The notes: generated from the sequence alone by a model not told the origin. 39,023 nucleotides of DNA from Bacillus thermotolerans (GCF_000812025.2 NZ_JWJE02000036.1:1-39023), one strand, 5' to 3'. Positions 16,458 through 24,757 are shown, counted from the stretch's first letter. A program made the numbers and translations.

Positions 16458-17505
16458 GCTGGCATTTATCGGATTTGGGGTTGTCGGCCAGGGGCTGGCT
16501 GATATTCTGCATAAAAAGAAAGAAGAGCTGAGGAAGGAAGAAGGGTTTGAAGCGCAAATTGTAGCGATTTCTGACTTAATGAAAGGCTCTATTTACGATC
16601 CGGAAGGGCTGGATATTGAAACGATCTTTCAGGTTTTGGAAGAGACGGGCCATCTTGAAAACTATCCGGATACCCCTCGCCTCATGAAAGGATGGAACAG
16701 CCTTCAAACGATTCGGGAAACGAACGCAGATACGATTGTGGAAGTTTCGTATACCGATGTAAAAACCGGACAGCCGGCCATTGATCACTGCAGAGCCGCC
16801 TTTGAAACCGGCAAAAATGTGGTCATGTCGAATAAGGGTCCCGTTGCTCTAGCTTACCAGGAATTAGCGGAGATGGCTAAGAAGCAGGGGGTGCACTGGG
16901 GATTTGAAGGGACCGTAATGAGCGGAACCCCGGCCTTACGAATGCCCGTTGTTACTCTTGCAGGGAATGACATTACCGAAATACGAGGGATTTTAAACGG
17001 TACCACCAATTACATTTTGACGAAGATGGAGGAAGAAGGCATTACCTATGAAGAGGCCTTAACACAAGCACAGTCACTGGGCTACGCAGAGGCCGATCCT
17101 TCCAGTGACGTAGAAGGATATGATGCCAGGTACAAGATTGTGATTTTATCGAATCATGTGATGAATATTCCCTTAAGCGTCGAGGAAGTATCGTGCCAGG
17201 GAATTACAGCAATCACTTTAGATGACATTGAAAAAGCGAAACAGGAAGGGAAGTGCTGGAAGCTGATAGCGAAAGCAAAAAAGGAGAATGGGAAAGTCAT
17301 CGCATCGATTGCTCCTGAAAAGGTAGATAAAGCCGATCCTCTTGCCTCCATACGAGGAGCGACGAATGCCATTGCGTATGAATGCGATCTGCTGGGAACG
17401 GTGACGTTGAGCGGAGCCGGTGCAGGAAAGGTGGAAACAGGCTTTTCTCTTTTGATTGATTTAATCACCATTAACCGCGGGGAAGCATTAGTAGAAATCC
17501 AATAG
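16447..17505 (+). CDS. Homoserine dehydrogenase (short, no ACT domain)
   Basis: NAD(P)-dependent oxidoreductase interconverting aspartate semialdehyde and homoserine. The start IGFGVVGQGLADIL is the Rossmann glycine loop; catalytic features include NKGPVA, GTVMSGTPALR, the loop ILNGTTNYIL, and ADPSSDVEGYDARYK. It has 352 residues, lacking the C-terminal ACT domain of biosynthetic Bacillus Hom, and resembles catabolic-type or archaeal short forms. It starts at ATG 16447, with GGAGGTG upstream, overlapping the deacylase stop. In this operon it could channel aspartate semialdehyde from ectoine to homoserine, or handle a related semialdehyde. It is not a usual member of described ectoine clusters. 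Confidence 0.85.
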   Translation: MVHKLAFIGFGVVGQGLADILHKKKEELRKEEGFEAQIVAISDLMKGSIYDPEGLDIETIFQVLEETGHLENYPDTPRLMKGWNSLQTIRETNADTIVEVSYTDVKTGQPAIDHCRAAFETGKNVVMSNKGPVALAYQELAEMAKKQGVHWGFEGTVMSGTPALRMPVVTLAGNDITEIRGILNGTTNYILTKMEEEGITYEEALTQAQSLGYAEADPSSDVEGYDARYKIVILSNHVMNIPLSVEEVSCQGITAITLDDIEKAKQEGKCWKLIAKAKKENGKVIASIAPEKVDKADPLASIRGATNAIAYECDLLGTVTLSGAGAGKVETGFSLLIDLITINRGEALVEIQ

Positions 17506-17522
17506 GGAAGGCGGGAAGGCTG

Positions 17523-18965
17523 ATGACCATTCAAGTGGTTGACCGAAAGATGTACTTGGCCGGCAAATGGGTAAAGCGCGACAGGCTGATCGAAGTGATC
17601 GATCCACAGGATAACCGCGTGATCGATACGGTCCCTGCTGCGACATCAAAAGATATGCTTCAGTGTATAGAGGAGGCAAAAGAAGGAGCGGAAATTTCTG
17701 CTGCTCTTCCGGTTCATCAGCGTATGGGCATTATTAACAAAGCGGCAGATTATATCGAAGAGCACAACGAACGGTTTGCACGAACGATCTCGCGTGAAGG
17801 AAGCAAAACGATTCGGGAAGCAAGAAAGGAAGTCATGAGGTGCATTCAAACGCTTCGCATCAGCGCTGAAGAGGCGCGGCGTATCCATGGAGAGACCATT
17901 CCTTTTGACCAAGCACCTGGAAGTGAAGACCGCGTTGGTTATTATTACCGCTTTCCAATAGGAATTATCGGAGCCATTACGCCTTTTAATGACCCGTTAA
18001 ATCTTGTGGCCCATAAAGTAGGTCCAGCTATTGCATCAGGAAACGCCATTATTGTTAAGCCAGCGACGGTCACTCCTTTAAGCGCTCTCTTATTGGCAGA
18101 GGCTTTTGAGGAAGCAGGCCTTCCGCCGAAAGTGCTATCTGTCATCACAGGCTATGGAAGTGAAATTGGTGATACGCTCATTACGCACCCGGCTGTTCGG
18201 ATGATTTCATTCACCGGAGGGTTAGAGGCAGGAGAAGAGATCGTCCGCAAAGCCGGATTGAAAAAAATCGGCATGGAGCTTGGCTCCAATTCACCGGTTA
18301 TTGTGCTAGAGGATGCAGATCTAGAGGAAGCCGCCGCCTCCACCGTTTCCGGAGCTTTCTGGGCGGCTGGCCAAAATTGCATCGGCGTTCAGCGGGTCTA
18401 TGTGCAGGAAAGTGTCATGGACGCTTTTCAAAAACGGTTTATTGAGCTTACAAGGCAATACCGGATGGGAGATAAGCAGTCAGAGCAGACAGATATGGGA
18501 CCTTTGATTACAGAAAAAGAAGCCATTCGGGTGGAGAAGCTCGTGAACGAGGCCATTGATAAAGGAGCCGTTTTACTGGCAGGCGGAAGGCGGGAGGGAG
18601 CTTTCTACGCTCCGACCGTTTTAACCAATGTGCCGGAGACTTGTCAAATAGCGAAAGAGGAAATTTTCGGCCCGGTCGTCCTTTTCTATAAGGTGAAGGA
18701 TCTTGAAACAGCTATTCAGCTGTCGAATGCGGTTGATTATGGACTGCAGGCAGGGATATTCACGAGCAGCATCAACAAATCCCATACGGCGATACGAAAG
18801 ATGAACGTTGGCGGCATCATGATTAATGACAGCAGCGATTACCGAATTGATGCCATGCCGTTTGGCGGCGTTAAACAATCCGGGCTGGGGCGGGAAGGCA
18901 TTACATTTGCCATTCAGGAAATGACAGAGCCGAAAGTCGTCTGCTTTAAATTGTCTGATGCGTAA
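17523..18965 (+). CDS. NAD(P)-dependent aldehyde dehydrogenase, DoeC-like
   Basis: A 480-residue aldehyde dehydrogenase. E252 in MELGSNSPV and the nucleophile C286 in GQNCIGVQR are in place, as are PFNDPLNL, FTGGLEAGEEI, KEEIFGPV and the C-terminal PFGGVKQSGLGREG. In ectoine catabolism DoeC oxidises aspartate 4-semialdehyde to aspartate, and that is the most likely role here as the last gene of the operon. It is unrelated to the phosphorylating Asd used in biosynthesis. GGGAAGGC precedes the ATG. Other semialdehyde substrates remain possible. Confidence 0.85.
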   Translation: MTIQVVDRKMYLAGKWVKRDRLIEVIDPQDNRVIDTVPAATSKDMLQCIEEAKEGAEISAALPVHQRMGIINKAADYIEEHNERFARTISREGSKTIREARKEVMRCIQTLRISAEEARRIHGETIPFDQAPGSEDRVGYYYRFPIGIIGAITPFNDPLNLVAHKVGPAIASGNAIIVKPATVTPLSALLLAEAFEEAGLPPKVLSVITGYGSEIGDTLITHPAVRMISFTGGLEAGEEIVRKAGLKKIGMELGSNSPVIVLEDADLEEAAASTVSGAFWAAGQNCIGVQRVYVQESVMDAFQKRFIELTRQYRMGDKQSEQTDMGPLITEKEAIRVEKLVNEAIDKGAVLLAGGRREGAFYAPTVLTNVPETCQIAKEEIFGPVVLFYKVKDLETAIQLSNAVDYGLQAGIFTSSINKSHTAIRKMNVGGIMINDSSDYRIDAMPFGGVKQSGLGREGITFAIQEMTEPKVVCFKLSDA

Positions 18966-19055
18966 AACGCCTGCTCTAACTGAATAGAAAAGTCATTCCA
19001 TTCAGACATGTATGGGAGGAGGATGTGAGACAAGCATCTTCCTCTTGGCTGTATC

Positions 19056-19093
19056 AAAAGCAGCAAGGATAGAAGTTCGTTTGCTGCTTTTTC
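19056..19093 (+). terminator. Terminator of the doeA operon
   Basis: AAAAGCAGCAA / TTGCTGCTTTT stem with a further T. A second weaker hairpin (GAGGAGGATG / CATCTTCCTC, one mismatch) lies just upstream at 19016-19044. Confidence 0.8.
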
Positions 19094-19127
19094 TTGAAAG
19101 CGGATTCAATGAACGGCAATGAATCAT

Positions 19128-19161
19128 TAAAAGCAACCTCTTGATCAAGAGGAAAAGCAAA
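19128..19161. promoter_or_regulatory. Candidate operator: 16-bp perfect palindrome upstream of the BCCT gene
   Basis: CCTCTTGATCAAGAGG (19137-19152) is a perfect palindrome flanked on both sides by the direct repeat AAAAGCAA. It ends 11 bases before the ATG at 19164, so it could be a protein binding site or an RNA hairpin controlling translation. Confidence 0.45.
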
Positions 19162-19163
19162 GG

Positions 19164-20723
19164 ATGGTTGATGTGGAAAAGAGGAAAAAGAACACCTTTT
19201 ATCATACTATCGTTTTTAAAGTATCAGCAGTTGCCATTATGTTTTTTGCTATTTGGGGAGCCGTCTCTCCTGAAAGCCTTGCCGAGAACGGTTCGATGAT
19301 TTCAGGATTTATTAATCATTCATTCGGCTGGCTTTATTTAGTAGCTGTCTCCTGTTTCGTCGTCTTTTGCCTGTACCTTGCTCTCAGCAAATACGGGAAT
19401 ATCAAGCTGGGGAAAGAGGATGAAAAGCCGGAGTTCTCTTTCTTTTCGTGGTTAAGTATGCTGTTTGCCGCGGGATTTGGGGCAGGGATCGTGTTCTGGG
19501 GTGTAGCGGAGCCGTTAACTCATTTTGCTAACCCGCCGATCGCTGGCGTAGAGCCTCAATCTGCAGAAGCAGCGCGCGTGGCTATGCGTTATGCATTTTT
19601 TAACTGGGGCATCCATCAGTGGTCTGTATTCGTTCTTGTGGGACTGGCCCTTGCCTATTTCCAATTTCGTAAGAAAAGTAAATTACTGGTGAGTGAAACG
19701 CTAGAAAGCCTAAGCACGAAAAAGAAGAGAAAGTCCATCAAGCATACGGTGAACATTCTGGCCGTTATCGCTACAGTGACAGGGGTGGCTACTTCACTGG
19801 GCATGGGAGTGCTGCAAATCAATGCCGGCTTAAGCTATGTATTTTCCATTCCTGATTATGTGTGGATGCCTGTTATCATTGTCGGTGCTATGTTTGTATT
19901 GTACATGCTGTCTGCCATCACAGGCCTTGACAAAGGGATTAAGATTTTAAGTACCACAAACATGGTTCTTGTGATTGGCTTTATGGTGGTTTTCCTTTTT
20001 CAAGGGCCGACGGTGTTTATTTTGGAAAGCTTTGTCTTAGGGATAGGGGATTATATTCAGCACTTTGTCGAAATGAGTTTTTATTTAACACCCTACACAG
20101 GTGAAAAGTGGGCGCATGATTGGACGATATTTTACTGGGCATGGGTGATTACCTGGTCTCCATTCGTTGGTTCCTTTATTGCACGTATCTCCAGAGGAAG
20201 AACGATTAGGGAGTTTGTCCTTGGCGTATTGATTATCCCTCCGGTGATCGGGTTTATCTGGATGTCTATTTTTGGCGGGACAGGCTTATTTATGGATTTG
20301 TTTGAGAATAAGCAGATTGCTGATGCGGTTTCCCAAGATGTCGCCACAGCGATATTCGTTTTTCTTCAGCACTTCCCGATGTACGGGGTGCTTTCCATCC
20401 TCATGATCGCGCTTGTCATGATCTTTCTTATCACATCGGTGGACTCTACTGTGTATGTACTCGGAATTATGACGTCGGATGGGAATGAAAACCCGTCAAA
20501 TATGTTGAAAACCATCTGGGGCGTCCTCATCGCAGCCACCACAGCTGTGCTGATCATGAGCGATGGATTGAAAGCACTGGAGGCGATTGCGCTTATCACG
20601 GCACTGCCGTTTACTCTAGTGATGATTCTGATTAGCATTTCTCTATTTAAGTCTCTCCGCTCGGAACAGACGGCTAACGTGTCAGCTTGGGCGGATAGGC
20701 AAAAGCAGAAAAAAGCTCAATAA
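19164..20723 (+). CDS. BCCT-family transporter, likely ectoine/betaine uptake
   Basis: A 519-residue betaine/choline/carnitine transporter with about 12 membrane segments. Family signatures are GFGAGIVFWGVAEPLTHF, WGIHQWSVFVLVGLALAYF, and the WTIFYWAWVITWSPFVGSF region that forms the substrate box and trans-membrane segment 8. BCCT proteins are Na+ or H+ coupled importers of glycine betaine, ectoine and similar solutes. Directly behind the ectoine catabolic operon it probably brings in ectoine or hydroxyectoine as nutrient. The start may be ATG 19164 or GTG 19173, the latter better spaced from AAAGGATGG. It has its own upstream region with a perfect palindrome. Confidence 0.9.
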   Translation: MVDVEKRKKNTFYHTIVFKVSAVAIMFFAIWGAVSPESLAENGSMISGFINHSFGWLYLVAVSCFVVFCLYLALSKYGNIKLGKEDEKPEFSFFSWLSMLFAAGFGAGIVFWGVAEPLTHFANPPIAGVEPQSAEAARVAMRYAFFNWGIHQWSVFVLVGLALAYFQFRKKSKLLVSETLESLSTKKKRKSIKHTVNILAVIATVTGVATSLGMGVLQINAGLSYVFSIPDYVWMPVIIVGAMFVLYMLSAITGLDKGIKILSTTNMVLVIGFMVVFLFQGPTVFILESFVLGIGDYIQHFVEMSFYLTPYTGEKWAHDWTIFYWAWVITWSPFVGSFIARISRGRTIREFVLGVLIIPPVIGFIWMSIFGGTGLFMDLFENKQIADAVSQDVATAIFVFLQHFPMYGVLSILMIALVMIFLITSVDSTVYVLGIMTSDGNENPSNMLKTIWGVLIAATTAVLIMSDGLKALEAIALITALPFTLVMILISISLFKSLRSEQTANVSAWADRQKQKKAQ

Positions 20724-20737
20724 AGCATCACGTCACG

Positions 20738-20782
20738 CGAAAAAGCCCCATCTCTCCATTTCTGAGAGATGGGGCTTTTTCG
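20738..20782. terminator. Bidirectional terminator between BCCT and VOC genes
   Basis: CGAAAAAGCCCCATCTCTC / GAGAGATGGGGCTTTTTCG perfect stem between two convergent genes, with T-runs on both strands. Confidence 0.93.
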
Positions 20783-20822
20783 TTACTCCGGAAGAGGTTT
20801 TAATATAAAAGGATCCATGGTT

Positions 20823-21323
20823 CTACCATACTTTTTCTTTTGAATAGACAGCTAAAGGCTCAGGCCATTCAAAGCCTGGATCCGGCCCGTACAATTCAAC
20901 GATGCATTTCAAATCATCTTGCGTGTCCCGGTAGTCATAGCGGAAATTCCGCCCCCAGTAACCATATTGCATCGGGCTTATCCCGTTTTTCTCACAAAAC
21001 TCCACAGCACTTTCGTAAGAGTCGGTATCCAGTGCCACGTGGTGGATGCCTTCGCCGTGTTCTTTTAAGAAGCGGGCATAATCATTGCGGTCATCCAGCG
21101 GTTCAATCAGCTCCCATTGGACCCCTCCAATATCTGCAAGGGCTAAGCGCATCGCATAGTCCATCCGTTTGCCGCCAATGCTCATATCGGCTACAGTATC
21201 CTTGTTAAATTCATATACGTTCCACGGTCCGATTCCATATTTATCAGCGTATGTTTTCATTGTCTGATCCAGGTCTTTCACCACGACCCCTACTTGAAGA
21301 ACTTCAGTAAATAACGGTTCCAT
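20823..21323 (-). CDS. VOC (glyoxalase/bleomycin-resistance fold) family protein
   Basis: A 166-residue vicinal-oxygen-chelate protein resembling methylmalonyl-CoA epimerase-type members: LQVGVVVKDLDQTMKTYADKYGIGPW at the N-terminus, then GIHHVALDT and CIVELYGPD, which would hold metal ligands. At the first ligand site, where the family usually has His, this protein has Gln (LQVGVV), as do some non-epimerase VOC proteins. I chose ATG 21323, preceded by AGGAGG eight bases away; the longer frame has no such site. Orientation is opposite to the ectoine genes. The substrate is unknown; a link to ectoine is only positional. Confidence 0.8.
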   Translation of the reverse strand: MEPLFTEVLQVGVVVKDLDQTMKTYADKYGIGPWNVYEFNKDTVADMSIGGKRMDYAMRLALADIGGVQWELIEPLDDRNDYARFLKEHGEGIHHVALDTDSYESAVEFCEKNGISPMQYGYWGRNFRYDYRDTQDDLKCIVELYGPDPGFEWPEPLAVYSKEKVW

Positions 21324-21404
21324 CCTATTGTCCTCCTTAATCATTTACTTTGACTCTTTCAAGCTCAACCCGTTTATGCTTGTACATTCTCATTTTGCAC
21401 AACT

Positions 21405-21432
21405 ATTCTACCATACTTAACTGAATATTCAA
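21405..21432 (-). promoter_or_regulatory. Probable promoter of the VOC gene
   Basis: On the minus strand TTGAAT (21432-21427), 16-base spacer, TAGAAT (21410-21405). Confidence 0.55.
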
Positions 21433-21593
21433 ATAATTATACACCGTTATTAATCACACCTGCGTTTTTGAAATGTTTGAACAGCGGCAGCCGCTCCGCA
21501 AGACGAATTTGCTTTCTTGCGCTTTTACTTTCTAACTATCATGGCTTCCTTTAGAGGATCATCAACAAAAAATGAATGCGCTTACTTTAATTC

Positions 21594-21622
21594 TTGACGA
21601 AGATAAGCAAATAAACTATTCT
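21594..21622 (+). promoter_or_regulatory. SigA promoter of the glycine-riboswitch operon
   Basis: TTGACG (21594-21599), 17-base spacer, TATTCT (21617-21622); transcription would start near 21629, just before the riboswitch. Confidence 0.75.
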
Positions 21623-21654
21623 AAAAACACTGAAAACTTTATATCGGCGGATGA

Positions 21655-21885
21655 TAGTTGTAGGAGAGAACATTTATATGTCACCGAAGGAGCAAGTTCC
21701 AAGGAAAGATCCGCTTGGAGCCAATCTCTCAGGTAAACGGATTACAGCTGGACGCATCTCTGGAGAGCGCCTGCATAGCAGGCCGCCAAAGGGGAAGGGC
21801 TTGATTCCTGTAATCGAGTTAAACTTTCAGGCAAAAGGACAGAGAAAGGGAGTGGTGATCACCCTGTCTTTCTCTGTCCTTTTGT
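21655..21885 (+). ncRNA. Tandem glycine riboswitch with terminator expression platform
   Basis: Aptamer 1 (about 21661-21739) has GGAGAG, CACCGAAGGAGCAAG and AATCTCTCAGGTAAAC. Aptamer 2 (about 21744-21850) has GACGCATCTCTGGAGAGCG, CCGCCAAAGGGGAAG, TTAAACTTTCAGG and AGGACAGAG. All match the gcvT-type glycine riboswitch of B. subtilis. The terminator arms are 21833-21848 (AAAAGGACAGAGAAAG) and 21868-21883, a perfect 16-bp stem, and the left arm overlaps the 3' end of aptamer 2. So glycine binding should prevent termination (ON switch), as in gcvT. It lies in the leader of the operon starting at 21994; the apparent reading frame across it is not a gene. Confidence 0.93.
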
Positions 21886-21993
21886 GTGCAGATTCACCTG
21901 TTGGAGAGGAGGAGACTGTGGAAGCATGCGCTGGACAATGGTTGTCAGTTTAAAGTGTATGTGAAGAATTTCTAAGGGGAAGGGGAGAATGGG

Positions 21994-22704
21994 ATGGAGG
22001 CAGCTATGCAGTTAGCAAGTAGTTGGCACATCTGGATATTTGCGTTATTTGTGTTGGCGATCGTTATTTTTCAGGCGGTCAAATTTATTTCATTAGCAAA
22101 GGGTGCCGGCACAGAAATCGGCATGACAAAAAAGGAAATCAATAGTGCCCTGAAAACGGGGGCGATTGCGGCGATTGGTCCTTCTTTTGCCATCGTTATT
22201 GTGGCCATTTCCTTAATTCCATTACTGGGTGATCCGCTGACTTTGCTGAGAATCGGTGTGATCGGCTCAGCGCCGGTTGAATCGGTGGGGGCAAGCCTCG
22301 GTGCCGGAGCCTATGGCACGGAATTAGGCAGCTCAGGCTTTAATATGGAGGCCTTTACAGCTGTGGTATGGACCTTATGCCTCGGCGGCTCGGGCTGGCT
22401 AATTTTTGCTGCTTTAGCCACTAAGTCAATGAGCAAACTTGAGGCGAAAGCAACGGAGAAAAGTGAAAAGAATAAAAGGATCATGGGGATTATTACGACA
22501 GCTGCCATGGTCGCTGCCTTCGGTAATTTAGCGAGTGCGGAAATGGTGAAAGGTTTTTCGTATATTGTCGCGGTTCTTGTTGCGAGCGCCACGATGGTGA
22601 TACTGACTGCACTTGGAAACAAATATAAGAAAAACTGGCTGCGCGAATGGTCACTCGGGATTGCTATTCTTGCTAGTTTAGTAGTTGGCTATTTTACTAT
22701 TTGA
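21994..22704 (+). CDS. DUF5058-family membrane protein
   Basis: A 236-residue integral membrane protein with about six hydrophobic segments, matching the DUF5058 family as I recall it: WIFALFVLAIVIFQAVKFI, then TKKEINSALKTGAIAAIGPS, GSAPVESVGASLGAGAYG and LCLGGSGWLIF. Function is not established; its partnership with a second membrane protein and an M20 hydrolase suggests a small transporter or exporter. Start at ATG 21994 after GGGGAG; ATG 22006, spaced five bases from GGAGG, is an alternative. First gene under the glycine riboswitch; 17 bases separate its stop from the next start. Confidence 0.75.
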   Translation: MEAAMQLASSWHIWIFALFVLAIVIFQAVKFISLAKGAGTEIGMTKKEINSALKTGAIAAIGPSFAIVIVAISLIPLLGDPLTLLRIGVIGSAPVESVGASLGAGAYGTELGSSGFNMEAFTAVVWTLCLGGSGWLIFAALATKSMSKLEAKATEKSEKNKRIMGIITTAAMVAAFGNLASAEMVKGFSYIVAVLVASATMVILTALGNKYKKNWLREWSLGIAILASLVVGYFTI

Positions 22705-22721
22705 TAACAGGGGGGTATGCA

Positions 22722-23432
22722 ATGAGTGCGATTAAGCCAAACATCGTCCAGAAAGTGGAGCCTGTTAACTCACCACCCGCGGGCTTAGACGGTTTCTACA
22801 GGAGAACTCATTTTTGGGGCCGGTTAACATTGTGGTCGGCCATTATTTTAACACTGCTGTTACCTATGTACCTTTCATTTGGGCTGGGACATCATCCGGG
22901 GTGGAGTGTTATTCTCGCCGGTTTTACAGCGTACGCTGGCATTGTTGCCGTTGTCTGGGTGCTCGAGCCGATGATGTATTTCCCGATTTTAGGGGCATCG
23001 GGTACATATATCAGCTTTTTGACAGGAAATGTGGGGAACATGTGTCTTCCATCGGCGGCTGCCGCCCAGCATGCAGTCGGCGCCGAACCGGGAACGGAAA
23101 AGGGAGAGATTGTGGCGACGCTGGCGATCGGTGCCGCTTCACTCGTAAATAAAGTCTTTCTTATTCTGATTATTCTTGGCGGCTCCGTTCTTATTTCCAT
23201 GATTCCTCAAAATATACAGCAAGTACTGCCGCTGGTGCTGCCGGCGATTTTCGGAGGCGTGCTGGCCCAATTCGCCATGAAGAAGCCGATTTACGGCGTC
23301 ATTGCTTTAGCGCTTGGATTCATGATCAACTTAACCGCGCTGCCGGTTTATTTCAAAATGCTGTTTTGTATCGGGTTGACCATTGCCGTTTGTCTGTACT
23401 TGGAGAAGAAAAGAGGGGCGGCAGAAGCTTAA
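22722..23432 (+). CDS. Polytopic membrane protein, partner of the DUF5058 protein
   Basis: A 236-residue protein with a polar N-terminal stretch (MSAIKPNIVQKVEPVNSPP) followed by about seven hydrophobic segments. Glycine-rich loops include LGASGTYISFLTGNVGNM and LPSAAAAQHAVGAEPG, the latter resembling substrate-binding loops of transporters. I do not recognise a named family. Start at ATG 22722, after CAGGGGGG; the upstream TTG frame is not needed. Its close coupling with the DUF5058 gene suggests a two-component permease. The substrate is unknown. Confidence 0.75.
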   Translation: MSAIKPNIVQKVEPVNSPPAGLDGFYRRTHFWGRLTLWSAIILTLLLPMYLSFGLGHHPGWSVILAGFTAYAGIVAVVWVLEPMMYFPILGASGTYISFLTGNVGNMCLPSAAAAQHAVGAEPGTEKGEIVATLAIGAASLVNKVFLILIILGGSVLISMIPQNIQQVLPLVLPAIFGGVLAQFAMKKPIYGVIALALGFMINLTALPVYFKMLFCIGLTIAVCLYLEKKRGAAEA

Positions 23433-23476
23433 CGCCTGAAAAAGATTTGTAAAGATGGAGAAAAGGAGAGACAGAA

Positions 23477-24664
23477 ATGAGAAATGAATTAATGGGTATG
23501 CTTGAAGCTCGAAAGGATGAAATGATTCAAATCCGCCGTTATCTGCATGAATATCCCGAGCTTTCTTTTGAAGAAGAAAAGACCGCTCAATATATTATTG
23601 ATTTTTATAAAGGAAAAGATGTAGAAATTGAAACAGAGGTCGGAAACGGGCACGGGATCGTTGTCACCATCAAAGGGGACAAGCCGGGAAAAACCATCGG
23701 CCTGCGGGCGGATTTTGATGCGCTGCCGATTGTGGAAGAAACAGATGTACCTTTTAAGTCCAAGAACGAAGGCGTGATGCACGCATGCGGACACGATGCT
23801 CATACCGCCTATCTGCTGGTTTTGGCGGACTGCCTCATTCAATTGAAATCTTCTCTGGCCGGCACGGTGAAAATCATTCACCAGCATGCGGAGGAGAAGC
23901 CGCCAGGAGGCGCAAAGAGTATGGTGGAATCAGGGATACTGGATGACCTCGATCACGTGTTCGGCGTGCACTTATTTCCAACTGAGCCCGCCGGCACGGT
24001 TGGATACAGAAGCGGGTATGCGATGGCGGGCCGGGCTTCGTTCAGCCTTTCGATCCAAGGGTCAGGAGGCCATGGCTCCTCGCCGCACCTGGCCAATGAT
24101 CCCATTGTCGCCGGCGCCCACTTTGTCACAGCCGCCCAGACGATTATCAGCCGCCGTTTGAATCCGTTTGAGACAGGAGTGTTCACGATTGGTTCATTTG
24201 ATGGCAAAGGAACGCCAAATGTCATTAAAGATCGTATTGAGCTGGCGGGCGATGTCCGTTACATGAACGATGAAACGGAGCAAGTGATCAGCAGGGAGAT
24301 TCACCGTATGGTCAAAGGGCTTGAGATGGAATTCGGAGTCGCGTGCGAATTGAATTATGAACCTGATTATCCGCCTTTATACAATGATCCTGAGATGACG
24401 GATTTTGTGAGAACCACCCTCGAACGCGCAGACGACCCGGAGATTCAACAGATCGTTGAGTTTCCTCAGCTCTCCGGTTCAGAAGACTTTGCTTATTACA
24501 CGAGAAAAACACCTGGCTGCTTCTTCTACATCGGGTGTAAGCCAAAAGGGGTAGAAAAAGCTTATTTTAATCATCACCCTAAATTTGATATCGATGAAGA
24601 GGCCCTTCTTGTAGCAGCGAAATCTGTAGGCCAAGTGGTTTGTTCTTATTTTGAAGAGAAGTAA
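23477..24664 (+). CDS. M20-family amidohydrolase in a glycine-controlled operon
   Basis: A 395-residue M20 metallo-amidohydrolase, with metal motifs ACGHDAHTA, HQHAEE and GSEDFAYY and the dimerisation motif GSGGHGSSPH. The family cleaves acyl groups from amino acids (hippurate hydrolase, N-acetyl-amino acid deacetylases, aminobenzoyl-glutamate hydrolase). Third gene behind the glycine riboswitch, so a substrate or product related to glycine (for example an N-acyl-glycine) is an attractive guess, not proven. AAAGGAGAGACAGAA precedes the ATG. It is similar in layout to the ectoine-operon M20 gene at 15210 but clearly diverged. Confidence 0.85.
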   Translation: MRNELMGMLEARKDEMIQIRRYLHEYPELSFEEEKTAQYIIDFYKGKDVEIETEVGNGHGIVVTIKGDKPGKTIGLRADFDALPIVEETDVPFKSKNEGVMHACGHDAHTAYLLVLADCLIQLKSSLAGTVKIIHQHAEEKPPGGAKSMVESGILDDLDHVFGVHLFPTEPAGTVGYRSGYAMAGRASFSLSIQGSGGHGSSPHLANDPIVAGAHFVTAAQTIISRRLNPFETGVFTIGSFDGKGTPNVIKDRIELAGDVRYMNDETEQVISREIHRMVKGLEMEFGVACELNYEPDYPPLYNDPEMTDFVRTTLERADDPEIQQIVEFPQLSGSEDFAYYTRKTPGCFFYIGCKPKGVEKAYFNHHPKFDIDEEALLVAAKSVGQVVCSYFEEK

Positions 24665-24707
24665 TCTAGAGAGCCGCTCCCGTTTTGAAGACAGGGGCAA
24701 CACAAAA

Positions 24708-24757
24708 AACAAAACAGCCAGTTGCCGGTATTGTGCCGGTGACTGGCTGTTTGTTTG
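24708..24757 (+). terminator. Terminator of the glycine-riboswitch operon
   Basis: AAACAGCCAGTTGCCGG / CCGGTGACTGGCTGTTT with one mismatch, followed by GTTTG. Confidence 0.8.

Noticed and set aside
21651-21953. Plus-strand reading frame of 100 codons across the riboswitch
   Set aside because: It coincides with the tandem glycine aptamers and terminator; its composition follows the RNA motifs and it has no ribosome binding site.
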